Assembly: GCA_018399135.1 (NCBI GenBank)
Contig: JAGYPB010000017.1
Span: 1 to 50,440 of the forward strand
DNA: 50,440 nt
Reading direction: 5' to 3'
From: Deltaproteobacteria bacterium
GTDB taxonomy: Bacteria > Desulfobacterota > Desulfuromonadia > Desulfuromonadales > Geopsychrobacteraceae
The notes under the pieces: generated by a model
The model's input: only the letters and a program-made list of their open reading frames with translations
What the model was told of the DNA's origin: nothing
Database searches by the model: none
Translations under genes and position numbers: made by a program
Part shown: positions 26,540 through 35,155 of the stretch, piece after piece
Layout: every line of letters begins with the position of its first letter
Numbering within the stretch: position 1 is the first letter of the stretch

Positions 26540-27349
26540 ATGCCAACGCATCAAGATCCCTTCAGCCGCTGCAAACTATGCCACGAGGACGACAGTACCC
26601 CGACCTATCAGCTGGGCAAAGGGGTAATTTACCGTTGCCCACATTGTGATTTTCATTTTCTCAATCACCTCGACGGCACCACTAGCAAAGAAGAAGCCAG
26701 CTTAAGTGCGGACGGACGCCGTTATATCAAATCACGGATCACAGAGGGGGAACACCTCCATCCCCTGCGGCTGCAACTGGTGCAGCAACACTGTTCCCTT
26801 GCTGGTGCCATGAGCCTCGATATTGGTGCCGGTCTCGGGCAGTTTATGCTGTTGTTGCAGCAACAGGGTGCAACGGCGCTGGGAATTGAACCAAGCGCCC
26901 TGCGCCGTGCTTATTCCCATGAAGTCTATGGATTGGAACTGAACCCCCAACTGGCAGATGATGACTACTGGCAATCGAGCTACCCGGAAACCTTTGATCT
27001 GATGACCCTGTGGGACGTGATTGAACACGTCGATGACCCACGCTCAACCCTGACAGCGGCTGCGACCCTGCTCAAGCCAGGCGGGCTGATTTATCTCGAC
27101 ACCCCCGACCGAAAAGTCTTCAGCTACCGCCTCAGCCAGATCGTCAATCGCTTAAGTGGCGGCACGATCCCATTGTTTTTAAGCCATTTCTACTCGTCTC
27201 TGCACTACGGACACAAACAAATCTTCACCCGCCGACAGATCACCGCACTGTTGCAGGACTGCGGCCTGGTTCCTGTCCCTGTTCTCCTTGATGGCCCGGC
27301 CAATCGTGCCTTCTCCCGCAAGATTGTCCTCGCCGCCCACAAACCCTGA
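26540..27349 (+). CDS. Class I SAM-dependent methyltransferase with N-terminal zinc-ribbon-like motif
   Basis: The 269-residue protein begins with two Cys pairs (CKLC at 11-14 and CPHC at 33-36) that could bind zinc. A Rossmann methyltransferase domain follows, with motif I LDIGAGLGQFMLLLQQQG, then LMTLWDVIEHVDDP and LLKPGGLIYLDTPD. This layout is typical of methyltransferases acting on sugars, quinone-like or polyketide-like small molecules, often near cell-surface genes, but the substrate here is unknown. A broken gene at 37034-37752 has the same layout. Confidence 0.85.
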   Translation: MPTHQDPFSRCKLCHEDDSTPTYQLGKGVIYRCPHCDFHFLNHLDGTTSKEEASLSADGRRYIKSRITEGEHLHPLRLQLVQQHCSLAGAMSLDIGAGLGQFMLLLQQQGATALGIEPSALRRAYSHEVYGLELNPQLADDDYWQSSYPETFDLMTLWDVIEHVDDPRSTLTAAATLLKPGGLIYLDTPDRKVFSYRLSQIVNRLSGGTIPLFLSHFYSSLHYGHKQIFTRRQITALLQDCGLVPVPVLLDGPANRAFSRKIVLAAHKP

Positions 27350-27365
27350 CCCCACTCCCCAGTTC

Positions 27366-28859
27366 CTACTCCCTCTCACTAGCTACCCGCAACACCGCAT
27401 TCTGCCAGCCACGCAACAGCTCTGCTCGGGAAGTTGCATCAATCTTTGGGGTAAAGCGGGCGGCACAGCGCCAATGCTTAGCAGCGGCCGCCAGGGACGG
27501 CAGCAGACCAAACTGCACCGCCGCCAACCAGGCCGCTCCCAGGGCGGTGGTTTCAGTGTTGTCCGGGCGCTCCACCGGCATATCGAGAACATCGGCGAGA
27601 AACTGCAGAAACCAGTCGTTGGCTGCCATCCCGCCATCAACCCTCAGGGTCCAGGAAACGGCGGCAACATCCTTCTTCATCGCCGTCATCAGATCGACGG
27701 TCTGGTAACCGACCGACTCCAGTGTCGCCCGGGCGATCTCCGGAATCCCGGTATCGCGGGTCAACCCGAAGATCGCGCCACGCGCATGAGGATCCCAGTG
27801 CGGCGCCCCCAATCCGGTAAAGGCCGGCACCATATAGACCCCACGGTTGGACGGCAGACTGGCGACCAATTCTTCAATATCTTTGGTGTTGCGGATCAGT
27901 TTAAGGCCATCGCGCAACCACTGAATTGCCGCACCAGCGACAAAAATCGACCCTTCAAGGGCGTAACTGGTTTCCCCATTAATGCGACAGGCGATGGTAG
28001 TCAGTAGACGATGTTGTGAGCGGCAGGCCTCCTTGCCGGTATTCAACAACATAAAGCAACCGGTTCCATAGGTACTTTTGATCATTCCCGCATCAATGCA
28101 ACCCTGGCCAATAGCTGCCGCCTGTTGATCACCGGCAACACCACCGATCGGCAGTACCGTGCCAAACAGTTCCGGATCGGTTGTGCCGAAATCCGCAGCA
28201 CACTCTTTGACCTGGGGCAGCAATGAAGCGGGAAGCTGAAGCAATTCCAATAATGGTGTATCCCATTGCAACTGATGGATATTATAAAGCATCGTGCGCG
28301 AAGCGTTGGTGACATCAGTGGCATGCACGCGACCACCCGTCAGGCGCCACAACAGATAGGAATCAATCGTTCCAAAAGCCAATTCACCAGCCTCGGCGCG
28401 CTGACGTGCCCCCGGCACCTGATCGAGAATCCAGCGCAATTTGGTCGCGGAGAAATAGGGATCAAGGAGCAACCCGGTCGCCATAGTAACCTGTTCCTCG
28501 TGACCGGCACGGCGCAGTTCGTCGCATAAGTCAGCAGTGCGCCGATCCTGCCAGACAATGGCATTGTAAACCGGTTCTGACGTGGTGCGATCCCAAACAA
28601 CCGTGGTCTCACGCTGATTGGTGATACCGATACCGGCTACCTGAATTCCCTTCTGCGCCGCCTGCGCCAGCACCTGGCGGCAGACATTCACCACCGCCTG
28701 CCAGATCTCCTCCGGGTCATGTTCAACCCAGCCATCAGCTGGATAATGCTGTTGCAGGTCCTGCTGTGCAACAATGTCACAGTGCCCGGCAACGGAAAAA
28801 AGCATCGCCCGGGTGCTGGTTGTCCCCTGATCTATGGCAAGGATATGGCCTGCGCTCAT
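27366..28859 (-). CDS. glpK: Glycerol kinase
   Basis: The 497-residue enzyme makes glycerol 3-phosphate from glycerol and ATP. The FGGY kinase N-terminus [18 protein letters not shown], the [17 protein letters not shown] motif, the [12 protein letters not shown] segment and the late [16 protein letters not shown] motif are all present. ATG at 28859 is chosen because TGGAGGT lies four bases upstream. It is divergent from glpD with about 210 bases between, which also contain a dispersed repeat. The product feeds GlpD. Confidence 0.97.
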   Translation of the reverse strand: MSAGHILAIDQGTTSTRAMLFSVAGHCDIVAQQDLQQHYPADGWVEHDPEEIWQAVVNVCRQVLAQAAQKGIQVAGIGITNQRETTVVWDRTTSEPVYNAIVWQDRRTADLCDELRRAGHEEQVTMATGLLLDPYFSATKLRWILDQVPGARQRAEAGELAFGTIDSYLLWRLTGGRVHATDVTNASRTMLYNIHQLQWDTPLLELLQLPASLLPQVKECAADFGTTDPELFGTVLPIGGVAGDQQAAAIGQGCIDAGMIKSTYGTGCFMLLNTGKEACRSQHRLLTTIACRINGETSYALEGSIFVAGAAIQWLRDGLKLIRNTKDIEELVASLPSNRGVYMVPAFTGLGAPHWDPHARGAIFGLTRDTGIPEIARATLESVGYQTVDLMTAMKKDVAAVSWTLRVDGGMAANDWFLQFLADVLDMPVERPDNTETTALGAAWLAAVQFGLLPSLAAAAKHWRCAARFTPKIDATSRAELLRGWQNAVLRVASERE

Positions 28860-28905
28860 GGTCACCTCCATCATCATCTCGTTTACAACGTAATTAATTT
28901 AGTTT

Positions 28906-28954
28906 CTGTTCAGCACCGGGCTTGCCCGGCGCAAGTATAGAGTTGAATAGTTAC
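28906..28954 (+). repeat. Dispersed repeat, copy A (glpK-glpD gap)
   Basis: It begins CTGTTCAGCACCGG and ends GAGTTGAATAGTTAC. The outer arms form an imperfect inverted repeat (CTGTTCAGC against GTTGAATAG). The interior has its own hairpin CCGGGC-TT-GCCCGG (28916-28929). It matches copies at 30880 and 32706 in arms and orientation, while the interior differs. Confidence 0.65.
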
Positions 28955-29068
28955 TTAATTTGATCGATGAAAATTATTACGGATCCATGTAGTGTATAAC
29001 ATTGATTGGCGTTGTGCATTATTCTTATGGCAAAAGCCGGAGTCCGACAGGCGACTCAAAAGGAGTCC

Positions 29069-30688
29069 ATGAACAGAGAAGAAATACTCACACATTTGCA
29101 GCAACAGTCCCCTTATGATCTGATCGTCGTCGGTGGAGGTGCTAGCGGATGCGGCGTGGCCCTCGATGCTGCCAGTCGTGGGCTGAAAGTCGCCCTGGTA
29201 GAAAAAAACGATTTTGCCGAGGGCACCAGTGGGCGCAGCACCAAGCTGGTTCACGGCGGCGTCCGCTATCTGGAAAAAGCCGTAAAAAAACTCGACCGCG
29301 GCCAGTACAATCTGGTCAGGGACGGCTTGCGCGAACGCGCCCTGCTGTTGCAGAACGCTTGCCATCTGTCCAATCGCCTGACCCTGGTTACCCCTATCTA
29401 TAACTGGTTGGAGGTACCTTATGTGTTTGCCGGCCTTAAGCTCTACGATCTGCTGTCCGGCAAAAGTCATATCGGTCACAGCCGCCTGCTCAGTCGCGCT
29501 GAAGCCCTCAGACGCTTTCCCATGCTCAAAGCGAAGGGGCTCAAAGCAGGGGTTCAATACCATGATGGCCAGTTTCACGATGCCCGCATGACCCTTGCCA
29601 TTGCCCTGACCGCCCAACAGCAGGGAGCAACGATCATCAATCATATGGCCCTGACCGGCCTGGTCAAAACAGCCGGAGTCATCAAAGGGGCAACCCTGAC
29701 CGATCAACTGACCGGTGATGACTTGTCGTTAAACTGCACTTGCGTTATCAACGCCGGTGGCCCTTTTGTCGATGAGATCAGAAAGCTGGATGACCCGCAG
29801 ACGAAGGCACTCCTCACCACCAGCAGCGGTGTGCATATTGTCCTCGACCAGCGTTTTGCGCCGCCGGATACCGGCCTGATGATCCCGCAAACCGAGGACG
29901 GGCGGGTGCTCTTCATCCTCCCCTGGGAAGGGCATGCCCTGGTAGGTACCACCGATGAACCCGCACCTTTAAGTGAACACCCACGCCCCCTTGATACGGA
30001 AATCGATTACCTGCTGCGCCATGCCCGCAGCTATTTTGACCTGCAGATTGAACCCAATGACATCAAGGCTACCTGGTCAGGACTGCGCCCGCTGGTTGCC
30101 AACCCAACGACCAATGATACGGCTGGTCTGGCGCGTGATCACATCCTGCACACCAGCCCCTCCGGTCTGGTGACCCTGGCCGGCGGCAAATGGACAACCT
30201 ACCGCAAAATGGCGCAGGACACCGTCGATTACGCCATTAATCATTTTCCCCTGGAGCCTGCAACAAAAGAATGTCAAACCGCTCATCTGCCGCTGGTCGG
30301 CAGCAGCGATTTTGACCTGCTCGGCGGCACTAAACTGGCTAAACGCTTTGCCATCGAAGAAGAAACCGCCACTTATCTCAACCGCTGCTATGGCGATCAG
30401 GCCGATCAACTGCTGGAATTGGGGCGCAGCAGTGACACCCTCCGACCTCTGGCTGCCGGACATCCCTGCCTTGAGGCAGAGGTGATTTATGCTGTACGTT
30501 TTGAACTGGCGCAGCGCGTCATCGATATCCTCGCCCGCCGCACCCATCTGGCCATCGTTGATACCCAGGCGGCACGAACAGCAGCACCACGTATTCTTGA
30601 ACTGATGGCAGCAGAGTTGGGCTGGAACCAACAGCGCTGTGACGAGGAAGCAAAGCAGACCACGCGCCGGCTAAATGAGGGTATTTGA
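29069..30688 (+). CDS. glpD: Glycerol-3-phosphate dehydrogenase (FAD-dependent, aerobic type)
   Basis: The 539-residue flavoprotein oxidises glycerol 3-phosphate to dihydroxyacetone phosphate and passes electrons to quinone at the inner membrane. It has the FAD motif DLIVVGGGASGCGVALDAAS, the GlpD signature GTSGRSTKLVHGGVRYLEKA, and a C-terminal domain with YAVRFELAQRVIDILARRT. ATG at 29069 has AGGAG four bases upstream; a longer frame from 29006 lacks a site. It pairs with divergent glpK. No glpF or glpR is visible in the window. Confidence 0.95.
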   Translation: MNREEILTHLQQQSPYDLIVVGGGASGCGVALDAASRGLKVALVEKNDFAEGTSGRSTKLVHGGVRYLEKAVKKLDRGQYNLVRDGLRERALLLQNACHLSNRLTLVTPIYNWLEVPYVFAGLKLYDLLSGKSHIGHSRLLSRAEALRRFPMLKAKGLKAGVQYHDGQFHDARMTLAIALTAQQQGATIINHMALTGLVKTAGVIKGATLTDQLTGDDLSLNCTCVINAGGPFVDEIRKLDDPQTKALLTTSSGVHIVLDQRFAPPDTGLMIPQTEDGRVLFILPWEGHALVGTTDEPAPLSEHPRPLDTEIDYLLRHARSYFDLQIEPNDIKATWSGLRPLVANPTTNDTAGLARDHILHTSPSGLVTLAGGKWTTYRKMAQDTVDYAINHFPLEPATKECQTAHLPLVGSSDFDLLGGTKLAKRFAIEEETATYLNRCYGDQADQLLELGRSSDTLRPLAAGHPCLEAEVIYAVRFELAQRVIDILARRTHLAIVDTQAARTAAPRILELMAAELGWNQQRCDEEAKQTTRRLNEGI

Positions 30689-30837
30689 GGTCGGTCAGTC
30701 CCGCTGACGAACCCTGCTGCAAAGTTGCCGGGCATGCAGATCACCGGTGTGCTGATAGCAGCCCCCCAGCATCTGCAATCGCTGCAGGACACGACTGCCG
30801 CCGGCAACAGACCCACAACCAGGCGTTCAGGCGACGA

Positions 30838-30867
30838 TTGACACCACGCATGCACGCGTTCTATACA
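30838..30867 (+). promoter_or_regulatory. Possible sigma-70 promoter for the hydrolase lipoprotein
   Basis: TTGACA (30838-30843) is followed after 18 bases by TATACA (30862-30867). The next gene starts at 30966. The -35 is perfect but the -10 is only fair. Repeat copy B begins 12 bases downstream and would be in the 5' leader. Confidence 0.4.
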
Positions 30868-30879
30868 GTTACAGGGTAT

Positions 30880-30932
30880 CTGTTCAGCACCGGATCGAGA
30901 ACCTATGTCAACAGCGGCAGCTGAATAGTTAT
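30880..30932 (+). repeat. Dispersed repeat, copy B
   Basis: It starts CTGTTCAGCACCGG, identical to copy A for 14 bases, and ends GCTGAATAGTTATG. The arms CTGTTCAGC and GCTGAATAG are inverted with one mismatch. It lies 33 bases before the lipoprotein hydrolase start. Confidence 0.65.
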
Positions 30933-30965
30933 GTCACAGGAAATCCCTTGACTCAGGAGTATCCG

Positions 30966-31733
30966 ATGTTGCTCTACCGAATCTTGCTGCTGCTGGCAGT
31001 TGCCTGCCTGTCTATCGCCTGTGTTCCCAAAGCGCAGATCCCCGTACCCGTTCTTGAATACGGTCAGACAGAGGACTCAGGCAATACCGACCTGTTGATT
31101 TTTCTGCGCGGTATCGGCGGTTCGCACACCGACTTTGAGCGTTTTGGTTTGATCGATCAGGTCAGAGAGAGAAACCTGCCGGTCGATATCGTCATTCCCA
31201 ACGCCCATTATGGCTACTATAAAAACGAATCGCTGGTCGACCGGATGAAGGAAGATATCATTGAACCGGCGAAACAGCGGGGTTATGAGCGCTTCTGGAT
31301 CGCCGGTTTTTCCATGGGCGGACTCGGCAGCCTTTTTTATATCAGAGAATATCCGGAGGATATCGAGGCCGTCATGCTGGTCAGTCCCTTTATGGGGTGG
31401 GGTACGATCCGCCGTGAGATTAAAACCGCCGGCGGCATCAGAAATTGGAATGCAGACAGCAGCGCCATCGATAACTGGCAGATCCTCATCTGGACTTTCG
31501 TTCAGGACTATATTGCCGCGCCCGGCAACTATCCTCCCATTTATATGGGCTACGGCACAACCGACGGGGTAACCAAGAATGGCCCCGCTCTCCTGGCTGA
31601 TGCCCTGCCTAACCAACGTGTATTCACCCTGCGAGGAGGACATAATTACACCACTTTTCAAGCCCTGTGGAGCAAGCATCTTGACCGTCTTGAAAGCCGT
31701 TTGGCTGATTTAACGCCTGCCAATGGTCAATGA
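30966..31733 (+). CDS. Alpha/beta hydrolase lipoprotein
   Basis: The 255-residue protein has a lipoprotein signal (MLLYRILLLLAVACLSIAC), so it is membrane-anchored outside the cytoplasm. The alpha/beta fold is indicated by LLIFLRGIGGS, the nucleophile elbow WIAGFSMGGLGSLFYI, a possible acid in GYGTTDGVT, and His in LRGGHNYTTF. ATG at 30966 is preferred because AGGAG lies six bases upstream and the signal begins directly. The GFSMGG elbow resembles esterase D/feruloyl-esterase-like enzymes. The substrate is unknown. It ends convergent to the membrane protein gene. Confidence 0.8.
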   Translation: MLLYRILLLLAVACLSIACVPKAQIPVPVLEYGQTEDSGNTDLLIFLRGIGGSHTDFERFGLIDQVRERNLPVDIVIPNAHYGYYKNESLVDRMKEDIIEPAKQRGYERFWIAGFSMGGLGSLFYIREYPEDIEAVMLVSPFMGWGTIRREIKTAGGIRNWNADSSAIDNWQILIWTFVQDYIAAPGNYPPIYMGYGTTDGVTKNGPALLADALPNQRVFTLRGGHNYTTFQALWSKHLDRLESRLADLTPANGQ

Positions 31734-31801
31734 CATGCTGCGCCGGTGCGGTGAACAGGATTTGCGCAGCCAGAGCTGTTTTGATCATTTGCAAAATGAT
31801 G

Positions 31802-32659
31802 TCAGTTCTTCATTCTGAACAGCTTTTTCGGCAGGATCCGCAACAGGTAAAAAACCACCACAACCAGGGTAATCAGCGGCAGGGCGGGAATAAAGGTGCC
31901 GCTGGTGTGGGCGAGCATGATCGCCATAAACAGGGCAACGACAGATACCGGAAGATAGCGACCTCGACACTGCTGCCCCGTGTCACCACCCGGCCCGATG
32001 AGGTTGTCATTTATCTGATAACGCCGTGCCACTGCGGCAAAAAAAACAACAATGATCCAGTCAGAAACACCAAAAACGGGCACCAGTCCTGTTGCTCCCG
32101 GATAGGTGAGTTTAACCAACACCATATCGATCAGGGGTGGTGGCCCTTCCGGCATACGATAATAGTCTTCGATCTGACGGGCAAAATCGGCTGTTGGCCC
32201 GACTGCCCAGCTCGAAAAGTCGGCCAGCATCATCACCAGACATAGCGGCACCACCTCCCACAATCGATTGACATAGCGCGCCAGAGAAATCCCGACAAGG
32301 GTTCCGCTGAAAAGCAGTAATCCGGTTTTTAACGCGCTTAATAACGGCGACCAGAGGCCGCCATCAGGAAGCTGATGAACTGCCCAAATCAGCAGAGCCA
32401 GACCAGTTAACCAAAACAGATAAAAAATTCGGGTGCGTTGTTCAGGTTCCAGCAGCAACGCCGGCAGCAGCAATTGTACGGCTAAATACAGCTGCACAAA
32501 AATAAAAGCCGCCGACCACCAGTAAGATGGCGACGCTAGCTCGCGACCAAGGGACCACAGACCAACCACTGCAACACTCCACAACAACCAGCCACCGATC
32601 AGCAGCAAAAGTAAACGGCGGTTAGTGGTACTGAAGCTGAACAGCCTGGGAGCCATCAT
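31802..32659 (-). CDS. Multi-pass membrane protein with presenilin-like aspartates (function unproven)
   Basis: The 285-residue protein has about eight or nine hydrophobic segments and no signal peptide. I do not know a named family for certain. Three features recall GxGD intramembrane aspartyl proteases: Asp147 in a membrane segment (MLADFSSWAVGPT), Asp200 in PVFGVSDWIIVVFF, and a PAL at 258-260 (GTFIPALPLI). The spacings, 53 and 58 residues, are close to those I recall for the archaeal presenilin homologue. The second Gly of GxGD is Ser here, so activity is uncertain. AAAGGAT lies upstream of the ATG. It could also be an unrelated transporter-like protein. Confidence 0.7.
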   Translation of the reverse strand: MMAPRLFSFSTTNRRLLLLLIGGWLLWSVAVVGLWSLGRELASPSYWWSAAFIFVQLYLAVQLLLPALLLEPEQRTRIFYLFWLTGLALLIWAVHQLPDGGLWSPLLSALKTGLLLFSGTLVGISLARYVNRLWEVVPLCLVMMLADFSSWAVGPTADFARQIEDYYRMPEGPPPLIDMVLVKLTYPGATGLVPVFGVSDWIIVVFFAAVARRYQINDNLIGPGGDTGQQCRGRYLPVSVVALFMAIMLAHTSGTFIPALPLITLVVVVFYLLRILPKKLFRMKN

Positions 32660-32705
32660 TTGCGGCCATATCCTTTCTGCCGATGAAACGATAAAACAAA
32701 CTTAT

Positions 32706-32759
32706 CTGCTCAGCACTGGGGCGGGGGATCCTTTGCCAAGAACAGAGCTGAATAGTTAC
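32706..32759 (+). repeat. Dispersed repeat, copy C
   Basis: It begins CTGCTCAGCACTGG and ends GAGCTGAATAGTTAC. The arms CTGCTCAGC and GCTGAATAG form an inverted repeat with two mismatches. It sits between the membrane protein start and the ssb terminator, in the same orientation as copies A and B. Confidence 0.6.
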
Positions 32760-32810
32760 TGTGTTTTTTATTAATTCATGTCCTGCTGTTCGGTCGCTCA
32801 AACCCTCACG

Positions 32811-32850
32811 AAAAAGGCCCAACCCCCATTTAAAAGGGATTGAGCCTTCT
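32811..32850 (-). terminator. Rho-independent terminator after ssb
   Basis: On the minus strand AAGGCTCAATCCC pairs with GGGGGTTGGGCCTT through about 13 base pairs, some of them G-U, around an A/T loop, followed by TTTTT. It lies 28 bases beyond the ssb stop. Confidence 0.85.
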
Positions 32851-32877
32851 ATTTCAACAAACCACAAAAGGGTCTGT

Positions 32878-33357
32878 CTAAAAAGGTATTTCATCGTCCG
32901 GATTAAACGCCGGCTCTTCAAAATTACCCTTGTTTGAGCCGCTGTCTGAAGACTGTTGTCCACTCCGTTGGGATGGAGATGTACCCCTGTCCTGCTGGCC
33001 GCCGTAGCCACCGCCGCCCTGACTGTCATCACGACTGCCGAGCATCTGCATCTGATCAGCAACGACCTCGGTGATATATCGCTTATTGCCATCGCGATCA
33101 TCATAAGAACGGGTCTGGATCTTCCCCTCAATATAAACCTGCTTCCCCTTGTGTAGGAACTTGCCACAGATTTCCGCCAGTTGTCGCCATGCAACAATAT
33201 TGTGCCATTCGGTTTTTTCCTGACGATTACCGTCCCGATCTTTGAAATTTTCAGTTGTTGCCATAGTGAAGGTGACTACCGCAGTACCCGCCGGGGTATA
33301 GCGCAACTCCGGATCCTTCCCCAAACGACCCACCAGAATGACCTTGTTTACCGACAT
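32878..33357 (-). CDS. ssb: Single-stranded DNA-binding protein
   Basis: The 159-residue protein has the OB fold start [20 protein letters not shown], the internal [20 protein letters not shown] motif, a Gly/Ser-rich disordered linker (residues about 112-145), and the partner-binding acidic tail [12 protein letters not shown] at 33357 has AAGGAGGT directly upstream. It coats single-stranded DNA during replication and repair. It is alone here, without rpsF or rpsR beside it. Confidence 0.97.
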   Translation of the reverse strand: MSVNKVILVGRLGKDPELRYTPAGTAVVTFTMATTENFKDRDGNRQEKTEWHNIVAWRQLAEICGKFLHKGKQVYIEGKIQTRSYDDRDGNKRYITEVVADQMQMLGSRDDSQGGGGYGGQQDRGTSPSQRSGQQSSDSGSNKGNFEEPAFNPDDEIPF

Positions 33358-33463
33358 GAAAACCTCCTTCTGCTGTACATATTGAATTACACTCTTCACA
33401 TAGTCATGAGTCTGGCATACTACACTTTTGAAGAGCAGACTGAAAGCCTATTCACAAAACCAA

Positions 33464-33480
33464 TATAGGCGCCTCCTATA
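33464..33480. repeat. Short inverted repeat between ssb and the radical SAM gene
   Basis: TATAGG and CCTATA flank CGCCT. It lies five bases beyond the stop of the radical SAM gene. On that strand it is followed by a weak T-rich stretch, so it may act as a poor terminator. Confidence 0.35.
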
Positions 33481-33484
33481 CGTT

Positions 33485-35095
33485 TCAGAAATTACTCAGT
33501 AAGAATCTCTTGTTAGCCTCGGTAAATTGACAGCTGAAGCGCTTGGTATTGCTGCTGGCCTGATCGATTTCTTCGGTAAACATCCCGATCTGCACGCCGG
33601 TAGGCTTGAGGCCTTCCAATAGTTTGTAAACTTGCGCATTGACCTCTTCAGGGGTTAAGTGCCGATTGTCCCTTTCAGATTGCATATTTCTTTCGTACAA
33701 AGAAGATTCTGAAGGATTGATTGCGAGCAGGGTCAGGTATTTGATATCCATATTGTGTAACAGCTCCCGGGTTTCCTCAACGTGTTGCCGCGAAAACTTT
33801 AAGCCCCCCACCCCCGGCATCAGCATGGCGGACACCTCGATTCCCGCCGCAACCAATTTTTTCGAGGCGTTGATCATGTCATCCCGGCTACAGTTCTTGT
33901 TGATGTAGTTCAGGATCTCATCTGAACCGCTTTCGAGCCCCCAGTAAATCAGGGACACCCCTGCCTCCTTGAGCCTCTTTAACTCATCAACGGATTTTTC
34001 CAGGATTGAGGTTGTACGGCCGTAAAGGGAAATTTTCTCGGGGTTAAAAACGTCACTGACATAACCTAAGCAGCGCAGCAGCAGATCGGTATCCACTCCC
34101 AACGAATTGCCGCTACCGATGAATAGTCTCTGGATCCGTGACTTTTCCGCGCCGATCACCTCAGCAACCCGGTCGACGTGCTCCTTGAATTCAGCAAAAG
34201 ATTTCGTCACCGCCGCCATATCAGTGTATTCAGAACAGAAGGTACAGCGGTTGTAATCACAGCCGCTGGTTAACTCCAAACGTAAAACGTGGGCTTTTCT
34301 TTCTGATGGCGGTGACGATAAGGTGGGTGAGCTGAACAGGCCCGGATCCTGGTAGGCTCGATCAAATCCTGGGGCCAGCACCGGGAATATTTCATCAAGA
34401 ACACCGACAAGGTCGTCACCATCAACGTTCAAAAACCCCCTGTCCACCAGATAACTGACGGCCAAATCCGCCGCAGCAGCGTAAGCAGAAGCGTCTATGG
34501 TAGTTTTCATCGCCCGTAGTAAGGCGTCATTAAAAAAGTACCGGGCGACGCCAGACACATCCCGATGCCTCTCGAGCAATTCCGCTACGGTTAAAACCTC
34601 TAGTTCTTCATCGGGAATTTCCGTTGCAAAGGTATCAACGCCATAAGGCCCGGCGGTGAAGTAAAACCTGACCTTTGAAGAACCATCCAGTTTTTCCGTG
34701 ATAAAACCTTCGCTGCCGGGCCTGACGTAACGACTGTCACTATCCAGCCGTACGCTGACCCTGGCTCCTTTTTCTAAGGAGAAAGAATCTTCACGATGGA
34801 TGATTTGCCCTAGAAGGTCGAGCAAAAGATGTTGCAAATTGTCAAAGGATATTTCTGTCGAAAAAAAACCGGGATCAATATCTTGATTGATCCTGGCCAC
34901 TAGAGCACCAACTGCTTTTTTAACTACTTCCCACTTATCTTGACGGGTATTAAATCGTCCTTCAATGTCGGTGAGATACGGCAACAAGCTGTAAAGACCG
35001 CGATTACTGAATTTACGGATCAGTTCTTCTCTTCTGAATCTTCGCCCGTAGATTTGTCTTAACATCCACAGTAATTCATCATTACTTACAAACAT
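33485..35095 (-). CDS. Radical SAM protein with uncharacterised N-terminal half
   Basis: The 536-residue protein has the radical SAM Fe-S motif CxxxxCxxC as CDYNRCTFC at about residue 280, inside LRLELTSGCDYNRCTFC. Barrel motifs follow: LFIGSGNSLGVDTDLLL, then LIYWGLESGSDEILNYINK (the GLESG motif). The N-terminal 270 residues match no family I recognise. They include a small beta-rich stretch (GARVSVRLDSDSRYVRPGSE to TEIPDEELEVL) that looks like an SH3-like barrel, flanked by helical parts. The C-terminal end resembles Elp3/B12-lacking radical SAM oxidoreductases. It stands alone between ssb and a damaged region. The reaction is unknown. Confidence 0.85.
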   Translation of the reverse strand: MFVSNDELLWMLRQIYGRRFRREELIRKFSNRGLYSLLPYLTDIEGRFNTRQDKWEVVKKAVGALVARINQDIDPGFFSTEISFDNLQHLLLDLLGQIIHREDSFSLEKGARVSVRLDSDSRYVRPGSEGFITEKLDGSSKVRFYFTAGPYGVDTFATEIPDEELEVLTVAELLERHRDVSGVARYFFNDALLRAMKTTIDASAYAAAADLAVSYLVDRGFLNVDGDDLVGVLDEIFPVLAPGFDRAYQDPGLFSSPTLSSPPSERKAHVLRLELTSGCDYNRCTFCSEYTDMAAVTKSFAEFKEHVDRVAEVIGAEKSRIQRLFIGSGNSLGVDTDLLLRCLGYVSDVFNPEKISLYGRTTSILEKSVDELKRLKEAGVSLIYWGLESGSDEILNYINKNCSRDDMINASKKLVAAGIEVSAMLMPGVGGLKFSRQHVEETRELLHNMDIKYLTLLAINPSESSLYERNMQSERDNRHLTPEEVNAQVYKLLEGLKPTGVQIGMFTEEIDQASSNTKRFSCQFTEANKRFLLSNF

Positions 35096-35155
35096 AGACT
35101 CACTGCCTGACAGAATTTGAAAATTTGCCCCATAAAGATCGCCCTATCATAACAC

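Noticed and set aside
31770..31801. Inverted repeat ATCATTTGCAAAATGAT between convergent genes
   Set aside because: A/T-only stem of seven pairs with no T-run; too weak to call a terminator.
32622..33197. 191-residue frame overlapping ssb in another frame
   Set aside because: It overlaps ssb, its terminator and a repeat, and has no ribosome-binding site.
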